Assembly (NCBI GenBank): GCA_903832875.1 | Contig: CAILDA010000006.1 | Span: 1 to 40,491 of the forward strand | Source of the DNA: an uncultured Micrococcales bacterium | Lineage (GTDB): Bacteria; Actinomycetota; Actinomycetes; Actinomycetales; Microbacteriaceae | Direction: 5' to 3' | DNA length: 40,491 bases | Shown here: positions 9,338 through 18,176 of the stretch, one piece after another | Layout: every line of letters starts with the position of its first letter | How positions within the stretch are numbered: position 1 is the stretch's first letter | Made by a program: the position numbers and the translations under genes | The notes under the pieces: generated by a model | Seen by the model: only the letters and a program-made list of their open reading frames with translations | Databases searched by the model: none | Told to the model about the DNA's origin: nothing

Positions 9338-11467
9338 ATGCAAATAACTAGAAAAATCCTGGCTGCAGCTCTCGCTGTTGCAATTGTAGGATTCCCAACC
9401 ATGGCGATAGCCGCAGAGACAACAATCGGTGTTACCAAAAACGGTAGCGCTGCTACCTCCATCCAATCGGGTGACACAATCAGTGTCACTAATTCAAGTC
9501 CGATTGATGTATCAGGAGAATTGAATCAAACACTTGCGGCCGTGTGGTCGAAAGAATCACTGCAACTTACTGACACATCCTCGATCATTGCACCTGATGG
9601 TTGGACTTTGGAATACCAGAATGGTGAAGCCACTTGGGTCTCTTCAGCGCCTGAAGACTTAACCACTGTTACAGGTGTTCGTGCCGTTGGTGACCTCAAG
9701 TCAAATGGAGACAACGTCTTCGTGACAGTTGCGAAGAGCAGAATTGTTGTGAGACAAGAAAACTTCCAAGGTTCATCTGGTGGCGACGGTTTCGATCTAA
9801 CTTTTGGTGGAGACTACGTCTTCAACGTGTTTCACCACGACGGACAAGTGCGAGTTGACTGTCACTTGAAAGCAACTGGAGAATCTTGTTTCGGCGGAAT
9901 TAACGCTTTCTCAGGATATTCCACCGGTAACTCTTCAAGTTCTTACTGGGATGGAAGCAAGTCTCGCTTATGGGTCGCGTCTATGCGTCAGAGCGACAAC
10001 CAGGGTGGCTTTACCTGTGTTGATTTCAGCAAATCAACAGCAAGTCTTTGCCCTACTGAATTTGTTGCATTAAGCCAGGTTGACAACGCGCAGGCTCTTG
10101 GTATTTCAACTCGATCTGGAGACCAAGCATATATCGTCAATGGCACATCTTTCAAGCTGATGTGTCTAGACATTAAAGCAGGAGCTGCTTGTGCAAATAA
10201 TGGTTTCCAGTTGCCTGCTAGCGCTGAATACAACCCAAACGTTTATTACTACGGAAGAGCAGCTAGCGCTGGAGATGGAAAGGTCTACTGGTCAACTTAT
10301 AACAAGATGGGTTGCTACAACCCAAAGACCAACGCACTTTGTGGAACAGCAGTTGAAATCAGCTCAACAATTGGGCAGTATCCCCTATTCCCTGTCCGCA
10401 ATGTGAATGGGGCTCTACTCGGTATGTGCACATTCGTTACTAAGCAGTGCATCAACGGATCAGGGGCAGTGGTTGATGTGATAACCCCTGCTATGTCTAG
10501 TTGGATGAGCGCGCACCCAATCGGAAATGTAACCGAGCTAAATGTCGGGCAATGGGCTGAACAGGGCAACCGAATCTACTTGAATGATGGTTTCCGCGAC
10601 GGCTTCTCCGGAGATGTGTCTTGTTTCAACTACACAACTGGAGCAGAGTGTGTTGGTTTTGCCGGAACTGATGTTGGTGTTCATATTTACTCAATCATTG
10701 CTGACCCAGCAGTACCTAACTGTCTCTGGACAAACGGTGACGCAGGTCGAATCACAACATTCAGCGGAAAGACCGGTGTGCTTGGTTGCACCATGGAATT
10801 CCCAATTGTTGAAATGCCATACAGTGCTATTGCACCGAGAATGGCATGTGATGAGACTGGTCGTTTGCTGACCTGGGGTTCAATGAAGTTCAATTCCCCT
10901 AGCGGAATCTCGATTTCACAGCTAAAGGTTTCAATCTTTGATACCCGCGGTAACCCAATCGAAGGTTGGACAGATGTCACACCGAACGCGCAAGGTGTCA
11001 TAGACATGCGCACCTTGAGTGTTGCGGTATCTGGAACCAAGCCTTCGTTACAGGTAAGCGCAGGAACAGTGGATAAGGATCTTCTGGCTCAACTAACTGC
11101 AATAGTTAGCTTCGAAGCAGCAGCTCCGCAGTTGTGCTTCGATCTGCATGTTTCAGCGAAGTGTCCTGAATTCACACCAATCGAAGGTGACCTAAGCGTT
11201 GCAGATGGTCTAATTCAAGTCACTGCCGTTTCAACAAACTCAGCTGGTAAGGCTGTCGCTTCAGGTGAAGCAAGCACGACACTGACTGGTACTAATTCAG
11301 ACCAAGTTTGTGCGGCAAGTATCCAAAAGATTACGATCCCCTACGTGCCCAAGCCAGATCCAGAAATCGCTGACACAGGCGCTGACAGCGGAGTTATCGC
11401 TCTTGCTGTTCTAGCTCTGATGATGCTAGTTGCTGGTTCAGTTCTAGTTACTAGAACTAACCGCTAA
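9338..11467 (+). CDS. Secreted, cell-wall-anchored surface protein with repeated Cys-pair modules
   Basis: Signal peptide (KILAAALAVAIVGFPTMAIAAE), repeated C-x8-C motifs, C-terminal IADTG + TM + TRTNR sorting-like signal. Confidence 0.8.
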   Translation: MQITRKILAAALAVAIVGFPTMAIAAETTIGVTKNGSAATSIQSGDTISVTNSSPIDVSGELNQTLAAVWSKESLQLTDTSSIIAPDGWTLEYQNGEATWVSSAPEDLTTVTGVRAVGDLKSNGDNVFVTVAKSRIVVRQENFQGSSGGDGFDLTFGGDYVFNVFHHDGQVRVDCHLKATGESCFGGINAFSGYSTGNSSSSYWDGSKSRLWVASMRQSDNQGGFTCVDFSKSTASLCPTEFVALSQVDNAQALGISTRSGDQAYIVNGTSFKLMCLDIKAGAACANNGFQLPASAEYNPNVYYYGRAASAGDGKVYWSTYNKMGCYNPKTNALCGTAVEISSTIGQYPLFPVRNVNGALLGMCTFVTKQCINGSGAVVDVITPAMSSWMSAHPIGNVTELNVGQWAEQGNRIYLNDGFRDGFSGDVSCFNYTTGAECVGFAGTDVGVHIYSIIADPAVPNCLWTNGDAGRITTFSGKTGVLGCTMEFPIVEMPYSAIAPRMACDETGRLLTWGSMKFNSPSGISISQLKVSIFDTRGNPIEGWTDVTPNAQGVIDMRTLSVAVSGTKPSLQVSAGTVDKDLLAQLTAIVSFEAAAPQLCFDLHVSAKCPEFTPIEGDLSVADGLIQVTAVSTNSAGKAVASGEASTTLTGTNSDQVCAASIQKITIPYVPKPDPEIADTGADSGVIALAVLALMMLVAGSVLVTRTNR

Positions 11468-11480
11468 ACCAAAGAGTAAT

Positions 11481-11514
11481 ACTGAAGGCCACCTCGTTTG
11501 AGGTGGCCTTCAGT
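11481..11514. terminator. Bidirectional terminator between convergent genes
   Basis: ACTGAAGGCCACCTC-GTTT-GAGGTGGCCTTCAGT perfect 15-bp stem. Confidence 0.85.
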
Positions 11515-11524
11515 GTTTAACAAA

Positions 11525-11746
11525 CTACTTAAGTCTTGGTTCCCCGGGTTTGACATTCTCATCTTTGGCCAATGCATTCATAACTAAGAACCCGATTGCA
11601 ACGATTAGAAAAGCCGCGCCTGCAACGAACAAAGTCTTATTCCAATCACGAAGCGCTCCCCACGCAATGATTCCTGAAAACACTCCGGCTACTAAACCTA
11701 GTTTTGCCATAGATAAAAGTGAAGTAGCTGATTTTGCTTTAGCCAA
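11525..11746 (-). CDS. Small two-TM membrane protein, hypothetical
   Basis: MAKAKSATSLLSMAKLGLVAGVFSGIIAWGALRDWNKTLFVAGAAFLIVAIGFLVMNALAKDE...; adjacent to next ORF. Confidence 0.6.
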   Translation of the reverse strand: MAKAKSATSLLSMAKLGLVAGVFSGIIAWGALRDWNKTLFVAGAAFLIVAIGFLVMNALAKDENVKPGEPRLK

Positions 11747-11747
11747 T

Positions 11748-12266
11748 TTACTGTTCTTTCCTCTTCATCGGTGCAGCTGCCCAGATCGCTCTCTGCACTG
11801 CAGACACACTCAAGTATGCGCTAAGAAAACCAACAGCGTTGAGTGCATCCAGTGGAGCAAGCCAAAATACTAAAGCGGTAAGTAAACCAAGAGCACTTGA
11901 GATTCGAAGTTCTAACTTGTCACCATCAACTGCTTGGCGAGAGGAAACAAATTCAGCAATAGCTGTTCCTCCTGCAAGGATCGCTACCAACCCCGTGAAC
12001 ACAGCGAGATTTGATTCGTCGGTTCCACCTGAGCTGAAGATAAATGTTAGACCAAGCACGAATGCTGCAATAGCTGCAGGAACAATTATCAAACTGCGCT
12101 TAGTGCTGGTCTCTGTTTTGATTAGGACAAGACCGCCAAAAGCAATTCCTGCAGTTACGAACTGTAAGACAGTTGTGCCAATTGTTATTGAGTGGTCTTG
12201 ATTGAAAATAAGAAATGCTGCCGCTATTGCAAAGATGCTTGCACGAAGAATGTTTACTGAGCGCAT
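11748..12266 (-). CDS. Multi-pass membrane protein, hypothetical
   Basis: MRSVNILRASIFAIAAAFLIFNQDHSITIGTTVLQFVTAGIAFGGLVLIKTETSTKRS...; hydrophobic, next to dnaB. Confidence 0.65.
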   Translation of the reverse strand: MRSVNILRASIFAIAAAFLIFNQDHSITIGTTVLQFVTAGIAFGGLVLIKTETSTKRSLIIVPAAIAAFVLGLTFIFSSGGTDESNLAVFTGLVAILAGGTAIAEFVSSRQAVDGDKLELRISSALGLLTALVFWLAPLDALNAVGFLSAYLSVSAVQRAIWAAAPMKRKEQ

Positions 12267-12271
12267 TTAGG

Positions 12272-13621
12272 TTATTCCTTAGGGTTTACGAATCTTGAGT
12301 ATTGTCCTTGGAACAATACTGTCGCAGAACCGGTAGGTCCGTTACGCTGCTTCGCAAGAATAAGTTCAGCTTCACCTGGTCTTGCTTGTTCACCACCGGA
12401 GAGATCACGGTGAATCAAAACAACCACGTCAGCATCCTGCTCAAGTGATCCAGATTCACGTAGCTGAGAAAGTTCAGGACGTTTGTTAGTTCCGTCTTCT
12501 GATTTTCTGTTCAGCTGTGAAAGTGCAATAACTGGAACCTTTAGTTCTTTAGCTAGCAGTTTTAGTGATCTTGAGAACTCAGAAACTTCTTGCTGACGGT
12601 TTTCAACTTTCTTACCTGAAGTCATCAACTGGATGTAATCGATAACTACAAGTTTCAAATCAAATTCTTTTAGCATTCTGCGGCACTTAGCTCTGATCTC
12701 AACGATGTTGAGGTTAGGGCTGTCATCAATAACTAAAGGAGCAGCGCCGATGTTACTTCTACGCTCAGCCATGATGGCCCACTCGTTATCTGTGATGCTT
12801 CCCTTACGCATGCTCTGCAACAAAATGCCTGTTTCAGCAGATAGTAATCTCATCGCAATTTCTGTTGAGTTCATTTCCAGTGAGAAAACAGCAGTTGCAT
12901 GCTTTTTATTGATAGCAGCTTCACGTGCGATGTCTAGCGCAAGAGTTGACTTACCAAGAGCAGGACGAGCTGCGATAAGCACTAGTTGACCTGGGTGGAA
13001 ACCATTAGTCATCTTGTCTAGTTCAGTAAAGCCAGAAGTAATACCGGATGCACCATCATTTTTCTGAATGAGTTCGATCTCATCTGCTGCACTTTGTAAT
13101 GCGGTACTGAGACGAACCCAGTCAGCACCAGTTGATTCATCAGCAACTGTATAGATTTCATTTTGTGCAGTGTTAACTAGGTCTTCGATCTCACCTTCAG
13201 CGTCATAACCACGTTGAGCAATTCTGGTTCCTGCTTCAATCAATCTTCTAAGAATTGCTTTTTCGCGAACGATCTTCGCGTAGAAGTTAGCGCTAGCTGC
13301 AGTTGGAACAATAGAAGTTAATTCGTGAAGGTATTCAGCCCCACCAATAGTTGCGAGCTTGCCAAGTTTTACAAGTTCTGCGTTGACAGTAATAACATCT
13401 GTCGGTTCACCGTGATTAGCAAGAGCCATGATGGCGCTAAAAATGATTTCATGCTTAGGCGCATAGAAGTCTCTAGGGTTTACTTTGCTATCGGCCAGGA
13501 TGGAGTGAACTACGTCAGATGAGAGCAGCATGCCACCGAGGGTGCTCTGTTCAGCGTTAAGGTCATGAGGTAGCAAGCGATCTTCAGATCTGAAGACCTT
13601 GCCGGTAGGTGCAATAGACAT
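12272..13621 (-). CDS. dnaB: Replicative DNA helicase
   Basis: LPHDLNAEQSTLGGMLLS...QLVLIAARPALGKSTLALDIAREAA...VVIDYIQLMTSG...RESGSLEQDADVV. Confidence 0.97.
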   Translation of the reverse strand: MSIAPTGKVFRSEDRLLPHDLNAEQSTLGGMLLSSDVVHSILADSKVNPRDFYAPKHEIIFSAIMALANHGEPTDVITVNAELVKLGKLATIGGAEYLHELTSIVPTAASANFYAKIVREKAILRRLIEAGTRIAQRGYDAEGEIEDLVNTAQNEIYTVADESTGADWVRLSTALQSAADEIELIQKNDGASGITSGFTELDKMTNGFHPGQLVLIAARPALGKSTLALDIAREAAINKKHATAVFSLEMNSTEIAMRLLSAETGILLQSMRKGSITDNEWAIMAERRSNIGAAPLVIDDSPNLNIVEIRAKCRRMLKEFDLKLVVIDYIQLMTSGKKVENRQQEVSEFSRSLKLLAKELKVPVIALSQLNRKSEDGTNKRPELSQLRESGSLEQDADVVVLIHRDLSGGEQARPGEAELILAKQRNGPTGSATVLFQGQYSRFVNPKE

Positions 13622-13714
13622 GTATTTCTTTCCTTGGGAAGACTAAAACTATGGAAACTTATGTGTAGCATCCACCATAGACATCCTCTGAACAAGCATG
13701 GCTGTTATCTATTT

Positions 13715-13766
13715 TGTGGATAACTAAGGCAACACGCCGAGGGATATGTGGATAACATGTGGATAA
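13715..13766 (-). promoter_or_regulatory. DnaA-box cluster (3 boxes) upstream of dnaB
   Basis: TGTGGATAA at 13715-13723, 13747-13755, 13758-13766 (= TTATCCACA on minus). Confidence 0.85.
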
Positions 13767-13906
13767 CCCCGTGCATAACTAGGTTCTGTGGCCCTGCATC
13801 CCAATGTTTATAAGGGATTTACCGATATTCTAGACATTTTTATAAAACTCTAAACCTGTGCATTAAGGTTATGAAATAACGTTGTTTTTCATTCAAATTT
13901 CAGTAG

Positions 13907-13926
13907 TTATCCACAAGTTATCCACA
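13907..13926 (+). promoter_or_regulatory. DnaA-box pair
   Basis: TTATCCACA at 13907-13915 and 13918-13926, 11-bp spacing. Confidence 0.85.
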
Positions 13927-13951
13927 GCCTACGGCGTGTCGGGCTTAAAGC

Positions 13952-13981
13952 AAGAAGGCGGGCTCGAAAGCCCGCCTTCTT
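13952..13981 (-). terminator. rplI operon terminator
   Basis: AAGAAGGCGGGCT-CGAA-AGCCCGCCTTCTT perfect 13-bp stem. Confidence 0.8.
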
Positions 13982-13992
13982 TACCTAAAAAC

Positions 13993-14445
13993 TTACTTCT
14001 TAGCGACAACCTGTAGCTTCAAAGTTGCTGTCAAGTCTGAGTGCAACTTGACGGTAGCTTCGAAGTTTCCGGTGGTGCGGATTGGTGCGAAGAAGGCAAC
14101 CTTCCGCTTGTCGATCTCGCCTAGACCTGCTGCTGCAACTGCTGCTGCAACATCCCCGGTCTTGACTGCACCGAACAAACGGCCACCAACGCCAGCCTTG
14201 ACGGTTAGCTTGATTGGGTTTGCCTGGAGGCGATCCTTGAACGCTTGTGCTTCTTCGACAGTCGCCATCGCACGAGCGTCACGAGCAGCTTTGATTGATG
14301 CAACCTGCTTCTCGCCACCCTTGCTCCAGATAACTGCAAAGCCACGAGGTAGTAGGTAGTTGCGAGCGTAACCGTTCTTAACTTCAACGACGTCGCCTGC
14401 TGAACCTAGACCTGATACTTCATTAGTCAGAATTACTTTAGACAT
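13993..14445 (-). CDS. rplI: 50S ribosomal protein L9
   Basis: [43 protein letters not shown]. Confidence 0.97.
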   Translation of the reverse strand: MSKVILTNEVSGLGSAGDVVEVKNGYARNYLLPRGFAVIWSKGGEKQVASIKAARDARAMATVEEAQAFKDRLQANPIKLTVKAGVGGRLFGAVKTGDVAAAVAAAGLGEIDKRKVAFFAPIRTTGNFEATVKLHSDLTATLKLQVVAKK

Positions 14446-14458
14446 TATTCAGTCCCTC

Positions 14459-14722
14459 CTAGCGGCCAGCGCCTGCGTAAGGAAGCAAAGCAACCTCACG
14501 AGCGTTCTTTACAGCCTTGGAAATTAGACGCTGTTCCTGAACAGAAACACCGGTGATGCGACGTGAACGAATCTTGCCGCGATCTGAGACGAACTTACGT
14601 AGCGTCGCAATATCTTTGTAATCAATAACGCCGACCTTGATTGGCTTAGCCGGAGCTAGCTTCAAGTTCTTAGCGTTGCGAGAGCCCTTCTTGACTCTGT
14701 CGCTGTTAATTTTTGCTGCCAT
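14459..14722 (-). CDS. rpsR: 30S ribosomal protein S18 (Cys-free form)
   Basis: [51 protein letters not shown]. Confidence 0.97.
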   Translation of the reverse strand: MAAKINSDRVKKGSRNAKNLKLAPAKPIKVGVIDYKDIATLRKFVSDRGKIRSRRITGVSVQEQRLISKAVKNAREVALLPYAGAGR

Positions 14723-14741
14723 TTTTATCTCCTATGAATTC

Positions 14742-15251
14742 TTAGAACGGAGTGCTGTCGCCAGCGGCAAAGCCACCGTCTCCAGCTCCTGGGTTGGCCC
14801 ACGCGTCACCAGTTGCAGCTGGGGCTGCAGTGGTTTGTGGGGCGTTGTTCCATGGGTTTGAGTCAACTGCTCCCTGGCCTTCGCGTGCTCTGCGGGTAAC
14901 TGCTGCAGTTGCATAGCGTAGGGATGGACCAATCTCTTCGATCTCAATTTCAATTGAGGCGCGAGCTTCACCTGTGTTTGACTGGTAAGCCGATGCTGGC
15001 TTCAGTCTTCCAGTGACGATAACGCGAGTTCCTTTGGTAAGTGAACGAGCTACGTTCTCGGCGACTTCGCGCCAAGCGGTGCAACGCACCCAAACGGTCT
15101 CGCCATCTTCCCAAGTTGAAGTGGTTCTGTTGTATGTGCGTGGGGTTGATGCCACGTTCAAACCAACAAAAGCAATTCCGCTGTTTGTGTTGCGTAACTC
15201 AGGGTCGTTAGCTAGGTTGCCAACAACGGTGATAGAAAGTTCGCCGGCCAT
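14742..15251 (-). CDS. ssb: Single-stranded DNA-binding protein
   Basis: MAGELSITVVGNLANDPELRNTNSGIAFVGLNVASTPRTY...; acidic/GDSTPF C-terminus (..GGFAAGDSTPF). Confidence 0.96.
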   Translation of the reverse strand: MAGELSITVVGNLANDPELRNTNSGIAFVGLNVASTPRTYNRTTSTWEDGETVWVRCTAWREVAENVARSLTKGTRVIVTGRLKPASAYQSNTGEARASIEIEIEEIGPSLRYATAAVTRRAREGQGAVDSNPWNNAPQTTAAPAATGDAWANPGAGDGGFAAGDSTPF

Positions 15252-15256
15252 TTGAA

Positions 15257-15655
15257 TTACTCCGCAGACTTAGCAGCAACAGGCTTCTTAGCCCTCGCTG
15301 GCTTCTCGTCAGCAGCCTTCTCAGCAGCAGTAACTTCAGGAACAACAACTGCATTGATTCTGAAAACAGCATCTTCGGCACGCAAAACCTTGGTGCGAAC
15401 TACTGCTTCAGATAGCTTCAGTTGACGATCCAACTCAAGAACTTCTGCTGGCTTACAGGTCAGGTATAGCACCGCGTAAAAGCCTTCAGTTTTCTTGTTG
15501 ATTTCATAGGCAAAACGACGGCGACCCCAAATGTCAACGCTGTCAACGGTGCCTCCACCGTTGCGAATTACGTTGAGGAATTTGTCAAGGCTCGAACCGA
15601 TGGTTTTCTCTTCGATTTCAGCGTCAAGAATGACCATGACTTCGTATTTATGCAT
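15257..15655 (-). CDS. rpsF: 30S ribosomal protein S6
   Basis: [62 protein letters not shown]. Confidence 0.97.
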   Translation of the reverse strand: MHKYEVMVILDAEIEEKTIGSSLDKFLNVIRNGGGTVDSVDIWGRRRFAYEINKKTEGFYAVLYLTCKPAEVLELDRQLKLSEAVVRTKVLRAEDAVFRINAVVVPEVTAAEKAADEKPARAKKPVAAKSAE

Positions 15656-15665
15656 GATTAACCCA

Positions 15666-15709
15666 CCTCCTTTGGACTAGAACGGTCACGGCGTTTCCGT
15701 GACAGGAGG
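15666..15709 (-). promoter_or_regulatory. Candidate structured rpsF leader with SD/anti-SD pairing
   Basis: Minus-strand RNA: CCUCCU-GUCACGG-AAACG-CCGUGAC-N13-AGGAGG; 7-bp hairpin and CCUCCU that can pair with the rpsF SD. Confidence 0.5.
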
Positions 15710-15770
15710 GTAAATGCAATGTTGTCCTTGATAAGAAGCACAGGGTCTTCTAGAGGACAACTTCACTACT

Positions 15771-17210
15771 CTACCGTGAAGACCACCATGCAAGCAAGCG
15801 TGATTTTGCTTCATCTGTCCCTAACGGGCCTTCATCGAGGCGCAATTCCATTAGGAACTTGTAAGCCTGACCAACTTCAGGGCTTGGTGTGATTCCAAGA
15901 ATCTCCATGATCTCTTCACCGGTGAGATCAGGTCTAATGGCATTGAGCTGCTCCTGCTCAGATAACAGGACAATTCGCTTCTCTAAATCGTCATACGCAT
16001 GAGCTAACCGATCAGATTTCTTTTGATTTCTGGTGGTCACATCAGCTCTAGTTAACACATGCAATCGCTTGAGTTGATCATCAGCGTCTCGAACATATCT
16101 TCTGATAGCCGAATCGCTCCAAGCCTGATCGCTATAACCGAAGAACCTTAAATGCAATTCGATAAGTCTTGAAACTGCTTTGACTGTGTCGTTGTCATAG
16201 CGCAGTTCTTTCAATCTCTTAGTTGCCAACTTTGCGCCAACAACATCATGGTGATAGAAAGTCACTGCACCATTGCCTTCAAGTTTCCTGGTTGCTGGTT
16301 TACCAATATCGTGCATTAGAGCAGCAAGACGTAACACTAAGTCTTTTTGTAATTCGTATTCAGGCTCATAGCTAATGGCTTGCTCAACAACTCGAAGAGT
16401 GTGTTCATAAACATCTTTGTGATGATGATGTTCATCCATCTCTAGTTTTAGTGCTGGAAGTTCAGGCAGCATGATTTCCGCTAGACCTGAATCAACTAGT
16501 GCTTCTAAGCCTTCTCTTGGGTTATCACCAAGAATTAGTTTCGATAGTTCAACTTGAACTCGTTCAACAGAAACGATTGAGATGCGTTCTGCCATCGACT
16601 TCATTGCAGTAAAAGTATCTTCATGGATTAGGAAACCAAGTTGAGATGCAAACCTAGCTGCTCGCATGATTCTCAGCGGGTCATCGCTGAAACTATCTTC
16701 AGGTTTGCCAGGTGTTCTGATAACCCCATCAATTAGATCTTGTAATCCATTAAAGGGATCAACGAAGACACCTTCAGGTAAACGCAGCGCCATCGCATTT
16801 ATAGTGAAGTCTCTTCTGAAGAGATCATCATTTAGGTTTTTACCAAAAGCAACGACAGGTTTACGGGACTGCTCGTCATAGCTTTCAGCTCGATAAGTTG
16901 TGATTTCCACCATGTCATCGCCGATACGAGCGCCGATGGTGCCATACTCTCGTCCGATGTCCCAATGCGCATCGACATTGCCTTTGAGAACTTCAAGAAT
17001 CTCATCAGGTGTGGCGGAGGTAGTGAAATCGAGATCTGTGGTCGCTCTGCCTAAAAAGGCATCCCTAACCGGTCCTCCTACCAGGGAGAGCTCAAAGCCT
17101 GCCTTAGTGAATAGTTCCCCGAGTTTGCGAAGGAGCGGACTTTCACTGGTCCGCTGAAGGTTGGCCAAGGCCTCAACCATTGTTCGCATGGATTTAAGTA
17201 TGCCCGTCAA
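15771..17210 (-). CDS. cca: CCA tRNA nucleotidyltransferase / polyA polymerase family
   Basis: LVGGPVRDAFLGRATTDLDFTTSATPDEI...RRDFTINAMALRLPEGVFVDPFNGLQDL; HD motif ALMHDIGKP. Confidence 0.94.
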   Translation of the reverse strand: MTGILKSMRTMVEALANLQRTSESPLLRKLGELFTKAGFELSLVGGPVRDAFLGRATTDLDFTTSATPDEILEVLKGNVDAHWDIGREYGTIGARIGDDMVEITTYRAESYDEQSRKPVVAFGKNLNDDLFRRDFTINAMALRLPEGVFVDPFNGLQDLIDGVIRTPGKPEDSFSDDPLRIMRAARFASQLGFLIHEDTFTAMKSMAERISIVSVERVQVELSKLILGDNPREGLEALVDSGLAEIMLPELPALKLEMDEHHHHKDVYEHTLRVVEQAISYEPEYELQKDLVLRLAALMHDIGKPATRKLEGNGAVTFYHHDVVGAKLATKRLKELRYDNDTVKAVSRLIELHLRFFGYSDQAWSDSAIRRYVRDADDQLKRLHVLTRADVTTRNQKKSDRLAHAYDDLEKRIVLLSEQEQLNAIRPDLTGEEIMEILGITPSPEVGQAYKFLMELRLDEGPLGTDEAKSRLLAWWSSR

Positions 17211-17233
17211 ATGCTTGCCGTTAGGCTTAATGG

Positions 17234-17689
17234 ATGAACTCTCGGCCGAAACCTCGCGTCGAGGAGATGTCAGCTGGGGGCTTTGTCTTAGCCGCTGATG
17301 GGTCTCCCCGTATCGCTGTCATTGGACGCCGCAGCCGCGGTGGCCGTATCGACTGGTGCGTGCCTAAGGGTCACCCTGAAGGTAATGAAAGCATTACCGA
17401 GGCTGCTCTTCGTGAGATAGCCGAAGAGACTGGATTAGTTGCAGAAATAATCGAACCATTGGGTTCAATCCACTACGAGTTCTCAACCCCCACCGCAATC
17501 ATCAGCAAAACCGTTCACCATTTCCTGATGAAACAAACCGGTGGGGAACTAACAATTGAAAATGACCCAGATCATGAAGCGGTGGATATCCGTTGGATCT
17601 CTATCGACCTCTTAGCTGACGAACTTGCTCATGAGAATGAGCGACGACTAGCTCTGATTGTGCAAGAGTGGGTGGCTAAGAATGACTAA
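17234..17689 (+). CDS. NUDIX hydrolase
   Basis: Nudix box GHPEGNESITEAALREIAEETGLVAEI. Confidence 0.94.
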   Translation: MNSRPKPRVEEMSAGGFVLAADGSPRIAVIGRRSRGGRIDWCVPKGHPEGNESITEAALREIAEETGLVAEIIEPLGSIHYEFSTPTAIISKTVHHFLMKQTGGELTIENDPDHEAVDIRWISIDLLADELAHENERRLALIVQEWVAKND

Positions 17690-18176
17690 GTTCTTCACCA
17701 AAGTATTTTTAGCTGTTTTAGTTCTTGTCTCAGTTGGGACAACAGCTAATGCTGCTTTACCGCCAGCACAAGTTTTCATTGTGACTGGGTCTGATATCAA
17801 CATGGTTTCCCGTGAATCTAAAGTCCCGGTTGGCGTTCAAAATAACTACGACAGAGCAGTTCGAATAAGAGTGCATGCACGTTCGACTAATGCTCAGCTA
17901 AATGTTCAGGACTATGTTTCGCTAACAGTTCCAGCTAACTCTCGTAAAGATGCACTAATACCCATCAGTGTTATCTCTAATGGAGAATTCAAAGTTAAGG
18001 TTTGGGTAACCACCTTCACTGATATCCGCATCGGTAGGACAACAGATTTGAAACTAACCGCTAATCCAGATATTGAACTTTATATTCTTTTTGGTTTCGG
18101 ATCTCTAATAGTTGTCTTGGTTGGATTGGGTGCTTCAAGAATGATTAGAAGAAGCAAGTCAGGAGCTAGCGCATGA
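17682..18176 (+). CDS. Membrane-anchored extracytoplasmic protein in the DUF6049 position (short form)
   Basis: MTKFFTKVFLAVLVLVSVGTTANAALPPAQVFIVTGSDINMVSRESKVPVGVQNNYDRAVRIRVHARSTN...YILFGFGSLIVVLVGLGASRMIRR; overlaps NUDIX end and murJ start. Confidence 0.7.
   Translation: MTKFFTKVFLAVLVLVSVGTTANAALPPAQVFIVTGSDINMVSRESKVPVGVQNNYDRAVRIRVHARSTNAQLNVQDYVSLTVPANSRKDALIPISVISNGEFKVKVWVTTFTDIRIGRTTDLKLTANPDIELYILFGFGSLIVVLVGLGASRMIRRSKSGASA

Noticed and set aside
10191-11040. Several 70-117 aa ORFs on both strands inside the surface protein gene
   Set aside because: Alternate-frame/antisense ORFs of a long well-supported CDS
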